The position numbers and the translations under genes were made by a program. Shown piece after piece: positions 61,833-64,000 of a DNA stretch of 64,000 nt; position 1 is the stretch's first letter; each line of letters opens with the position of its first letter. A model generated the notes under the pieces. That model was not told the origin of the DNA. It was given only the letters and a program-made list of their open reading frames with translations, and ran no database searches. Where the stretch lies: NCBI GenBank assembly GCA_003697135.1, contig RFGC01000025.1:27212-91211 (forward strand). Direction: 5' to 3'. Source of the stretch: Acidobacteriota bacterium. GTDB lineage: Bacteria; Acidobacteriota; Blastocatellia; Pyrinomonadales; Pyrinomonadaceae.

Positions 61833-63266
61833 TTAGATTTTCCTTCTTTCCACAACCTTTATCTCCTGCCGCCAATTTGTGTTTAGGCTGAGGCGGAAAA
61901 TCTCTATTTCAGGATTGATGGTTGAAGCTAAAAAATCAAGGTCTTTGTGAAAACTTAAAGCAGGAGCGACAAGATAAATTATTGGCGGTTGTTCTTGGAT
62001 TTCTAAATCTGGAAAAATCCCCGCTTTTTGAAGAAGGCCGCTTCGTCTAGCACTTTCAATCTTCCACCAGTAGTTAAGGGCTTGAAATACCATTTCGTAG
62101 CTTTCTGAAGTCTTTAGCTCTATCACAACTAATCTGCCATCTTGTCTGATTGCGAGTAAATCAACTCTTTCTTTATCGAAATTTAGCTGATCATAAACGG
62201 GCGATAGAATAAGTTCTGGGTCTAGTAGCTTTATATTTCTTCTCAAGATGGTTTCCAGCCATTTTTCGGGCATTAAGCGGTAGAACTCATGTTGTTTGTT
62301 TGGACTGTCGAAGCAGCGATATTCTTTGAGCATTTCAATCAAGTTGCATAGTTCGGCAAAGTTTTCTTGTGTTAGTAGCTTTTTATTTTTCTCAATGCCA
62401 AACCAAACTTTGCCCGCTTTCACGAAAGCAAACGGCAAACCTAAAAAACAAAGAAGTTTTCTGCCTTTGAGAGGCAGAATCTCGATATTTTCCTTATCAA
62501 GCTCAATTAAATCACAAACAACACTCTCAATGCGCTCTACTTTGGCAAAGTGAATCTTCGGTGTTTTTTCTGCTATACCTTTCAGAAGAGTAAGTTGTTC
62601 TATTTGAAAGTCAGTAGAAACTTTGTAGATTGAAATTGCATTCTTCCAGTAATTCCTTAAAAGCGAATGCAGAATTTGAAGCTTTTCAGCTTGCTTCAGA
62701 ACAGCGATACAGATTTGCCTAGTTGGCCATTTTCGCTTCGCAAATACGGCTTTCGCTAAGAGTTTTTCAACTGTCTCACCTAATCCGATTAACAGAACTT
62801 GTTTTTCTTTGTAACTTTCAAGGACAACTTGTGCTACTTTTTGAGTGTCTGAGTCGAATTTTAAGCGCTCAATTCTTGTATCTGTCTTTTTGGCGAAAAA
62901 TTCGGCAATCTTCCAGACCTTTGTCTCAAGAGATGGTTGAAGCTGTCGAGGAATCAAACTCAAAATCAACCTTTCTCTACCGAAATTTCTGGATACTTGT
63001 AGCACTACTTTTTTATCTTGCAGTTCAAAAGATTCCAGAAGCCAAACCGCAGAGAAGGTGCCGTCGGAAAACATGAAGATATCTTTCCCGAATTGTTTTT
63101 CCAACCTAAAACTCTTCAGTGTAGTCCTGCTGCCATTTGGATAAATTAGGTCCCAGTTTCTACCTTCCAATATCTTTTTAAGTTCTTCTGCCGAGTTTGT
63201 ATAATGCAAAGACTTCACAACAAAGTAGAATATCACCTTTACTGCAGGGTTAAACACAATTTTCAA
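61833..63266 (-). CDS. Protein of unknown function with C-terminal PD-(D/E)XK nuclease-like motif
   Basis: The C-terminal region has VDLLAIRQDGRLVVIELKTSESYEMVFQALNYWW: an Asp in a strand, then ExK and a downstream Gln, the pattern of PD-(D/E)XK nucleases such as NucS/DUF91-type and RecB-family domains. Residues 1-360 are mixed alpha/beta with no motif I recognise (for example LLIGLGETVEKLLAKA, ILPLKGRKLLCFLGLPFA). It has no signal peptide. It sits next to tRNA-Asn, a common integration site, but no integrase or direct repeat of the tRNA end is visible. Possibly a DNA-repair or defence nuclease. Confidence 0.55.
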   Translation of the reverse strand: MKIVFNPAVKVIFYFVVKSLHYTNSAEELKKILEGRNWDLIYPNGSRTTLKSFRLEKQFGKDIFMFSDGTFSAVWLLESFELQDKKVVLQVSRNFGRERLILSLIPRQLQPSLETKVWKIAEFFAKKTDTRIERLKFDSDTQKVAQVVLESYKEKQVLLIGLGETVEKLLAKAVFAKRKWPTRQICIAVLKQAEKLQILHSLLRNYWKNAISIYKVSTDFQIEQLTLLKGIAEKTPKIHFAKVERIESVVCDLIELDKENIEILPLKGRKLLCFLGLPFAFVKAGKVWFGIEKNKKLLTQENFAELCNLIEMLKEYRCFDSPNKQHEFYRLMPEKWLETILRRNIKLLDPELILSPVYDQLNFDKERVDLLAIRQDGRLVVIELKTSESYEMVFQALNYWWKIESARRSGLLQKAGIFPDLEIQEQPPIIYLVAPALSFHKDLDFLASTINPEIEIFRLSLNTNWRQEIKVVERRKI

Positions 63267-63371
63267 CTTTATGCAAGTTTGATTTTCGCAATTTCGTTTG
63301 AAATTTTGCAGGGAGGTTGCTTTTTGTGGTCGTTAGATTTGATTATTGAAAATCAAAAATCCATAAAATTC

Positions 63372-63400
63372 TTGACATAGAGAGAAGAGTTTGATATTTC
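63372..63400 (+). promoter_or_regulatory. Predicted sigma-70 promoter of the delta-60 repeat gene
   Basis: TTGACA (perfect -35), a 17-bp spacer and TATTTC (-10). It lies about 100 bp before the ATG, and the AAGGGGG ribosome-binding site is at 63487-63493. Confidence 0.55.
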
Positions 63401-63499
63401 TGTGTTGTCTAAAAGACTGTAGGACGAGCAAAACAAAGAACAAAAGAATGTTTCACAAGCTTGCCTAAGAGGGAGCTACTTTCAGAAAGGGGGCCGATT

Positions 63500-64000
63500 A
63501 TGTTTAGGAAAGCAAGAAGAAATGAGCTTATAGTTATCGCTTGGTTAGTAGTTTCTAGCTTATTTCAGCAAATATTAGCTCAATCACCAGTAGATGCTTT
63601 CAATCCCAATGTGGGTAACAACACCGTATTTGCTATTGCAATAGAACCAGATGGGCAGATATTGATTGGAGGGAGTTTCACGAGTGTTGGAGGACAAACC
63701 AGAAATAGAATTGCGAGGCTTAATCCAGATGGTTCATTAGACACTAGTTTTAATCCAAATGCAAATGGAACTGTATTTGCCATTGCGTTAGAACCAGATG
63801 GGCAGATATTGATTGGGGGAAGTTTCACGAGTGTTGGAGGACAGACTAGAAACAGGATTGCAAGGCTTAATCCAGATGGTTCGTTGGATACAAGCTTTAA
63901 TCCAGATGCGAACAATACTGTGTCTGCTATTGCGATAGAACCAGATGGGCAGATATTGATTGGGGGAAGTTTCACGAGTGTTGGAGGACAGACTAGAAAC
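63500..64000 (+). CDS. Secreted delta-60 repeat protein, 5' part, cut by window edge
   Basis: A basic signal peptide (MFRKARRNELIVIAWLVVSSLFQQILA) is followed by tandem 49-residue repeats with AIEPDGQILIGGSFTSVGG and RIARLNPDGSLDTSFNP. This is the delta-60 repeat, a beta-propeller-like unit found in large secreted or surface proteins. At least two full repeats and part of a third lie in the window. Such proteins are often large and carry C-terminal sorting domains, which cannot be seen here. Confidence 0.9.
   Translation, partial: MFRKARRNELIVIAWLVVSSLFQQILAQSPVDAFNPNVGNNTVFAIAIEPDGQILIGGSFTSVGGQTRNRIARLNPDGSLDTSFNPNANGTVFAIALEPDGQILIGGSFTSVGGQTRNRIARLNPDGSLDTSFNPDANNTVSAIAIEPDGQILIGGSFTSVGGQTRN
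63617..64000 (+). repeat. 147-bp tandem DNA repeat encoding delta-60 units
   Basis: Units start at 63617, 63764 and 63911 and continue past the window. Long blocks are nearly identical at DNA level, for example CCAGATGGGCAGATATTGAT and AGTTTCACGAGTGTTGGAGG. Identity at silent positions suggests recent expansion or gene conversion. Confidence 0.85.

Noticed and set aside
63580..63975. Minus-strand 131-codon frame in the delta-60 region
   Set aside because: It is the complement of the repeat-coding strand, kept open by the repeat composition; the plus strand has promoter, ribosome-binding site and signal peptide.

Overview
The window looks like chromosomal DNA from an Acidobacteriota member, probably Blastocatellia-like, with fairly AT-rich coding sequence. 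The main clues are two large Oar-type TonB-dependent receptors with N-terminal carboxypeptidase-regulatory domains, four 'VWFA-related' secreted proteins of the acidobacterial type, a DUF1800/DUF1501 pair and futalosine-pathway menaquinone genes. This assignment is an inference from gene content; no marker tree could be run. I see no prophage, insertion sequence, plasmid replication gene or CRISPR array.

Layout. 1-2.5 kb (minus): tmRNA, murI, rph and the start of asnB in one direction. 2.6-6.2 kb (plus): a secreted prolyl oligopeptidase and myo-inositol-phosphate synthase. 6.3-8.6 kb: a methyltransferase and a single-ring Clp-like AAA+ ATPase. 8.7-12.4 kb (minus): a tightly packed chain of M61-like peptidase, SH3 protein, Smr protein and trmB. 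12.7-15 kb: purH, yacG and a small membrane protein. 15.1-21.8 kb: an NtrC-type regulator, a beta-lactamase-fold protein, aroA and a TPR lytic transglycosylase. 22-25.2 kb: the first Oar-type receptor behind a sigma-54 promoter. 25.4-28.9 kb: an HNH protein, a lipid A-type acyltransferase, mqnE and mqnP. 29.1-31.3 kb: two VWFA proteins. 31.4-34.4 kb: ileS with a structured leader. 34.5-36.4 kb: a 2-oxoacid dehydrogenase E2. 36.6-40 kb: a DPP4-like peptidase and a rhomboid protease. 40.1-43.4 kb: a ZnuD-like receptor divergent from a barrel-like secreted protein. 43.5-52.2 kb: DUF1501/DUF1800, more VWFA proteins, FmdB, rapZ and a LecA-like protein. 52.4-54.5 kb: a fur, ferredoxin and membrane-protein operon. 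54.6-61.4 kb: an FMN reductase, the second sigma-54 receptor, a subtilase next to a GAF protein, and a glycosyltransferase. 61.6-64 kb: tRNA-Asn, a PD-(D/E)XK-like protein and a delta-60 repeat protein cut by the window end.

Two regulatory systems stand out. First, ileS is preceded by a sigma-70 promoter, a 16-codon reading frame with four consecutive Ile codons that begins about where transcription should start, a hairpin, and a strong terminator. This is the layout of a ribosome-mediated transcription attenuator, here possibly with a leaderless leader peptide. Second, both Oar-type receptors have -24/-12 (sigma-54) promoters with exact GG-N10-GC spacing, and both share a palindromic upstream element (TCCA-N6-TGGA). 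This suggests a common enhancer-binding activator, for which the orphan NtrC-family regulator at 15.1-16.5 kb is a candidate.
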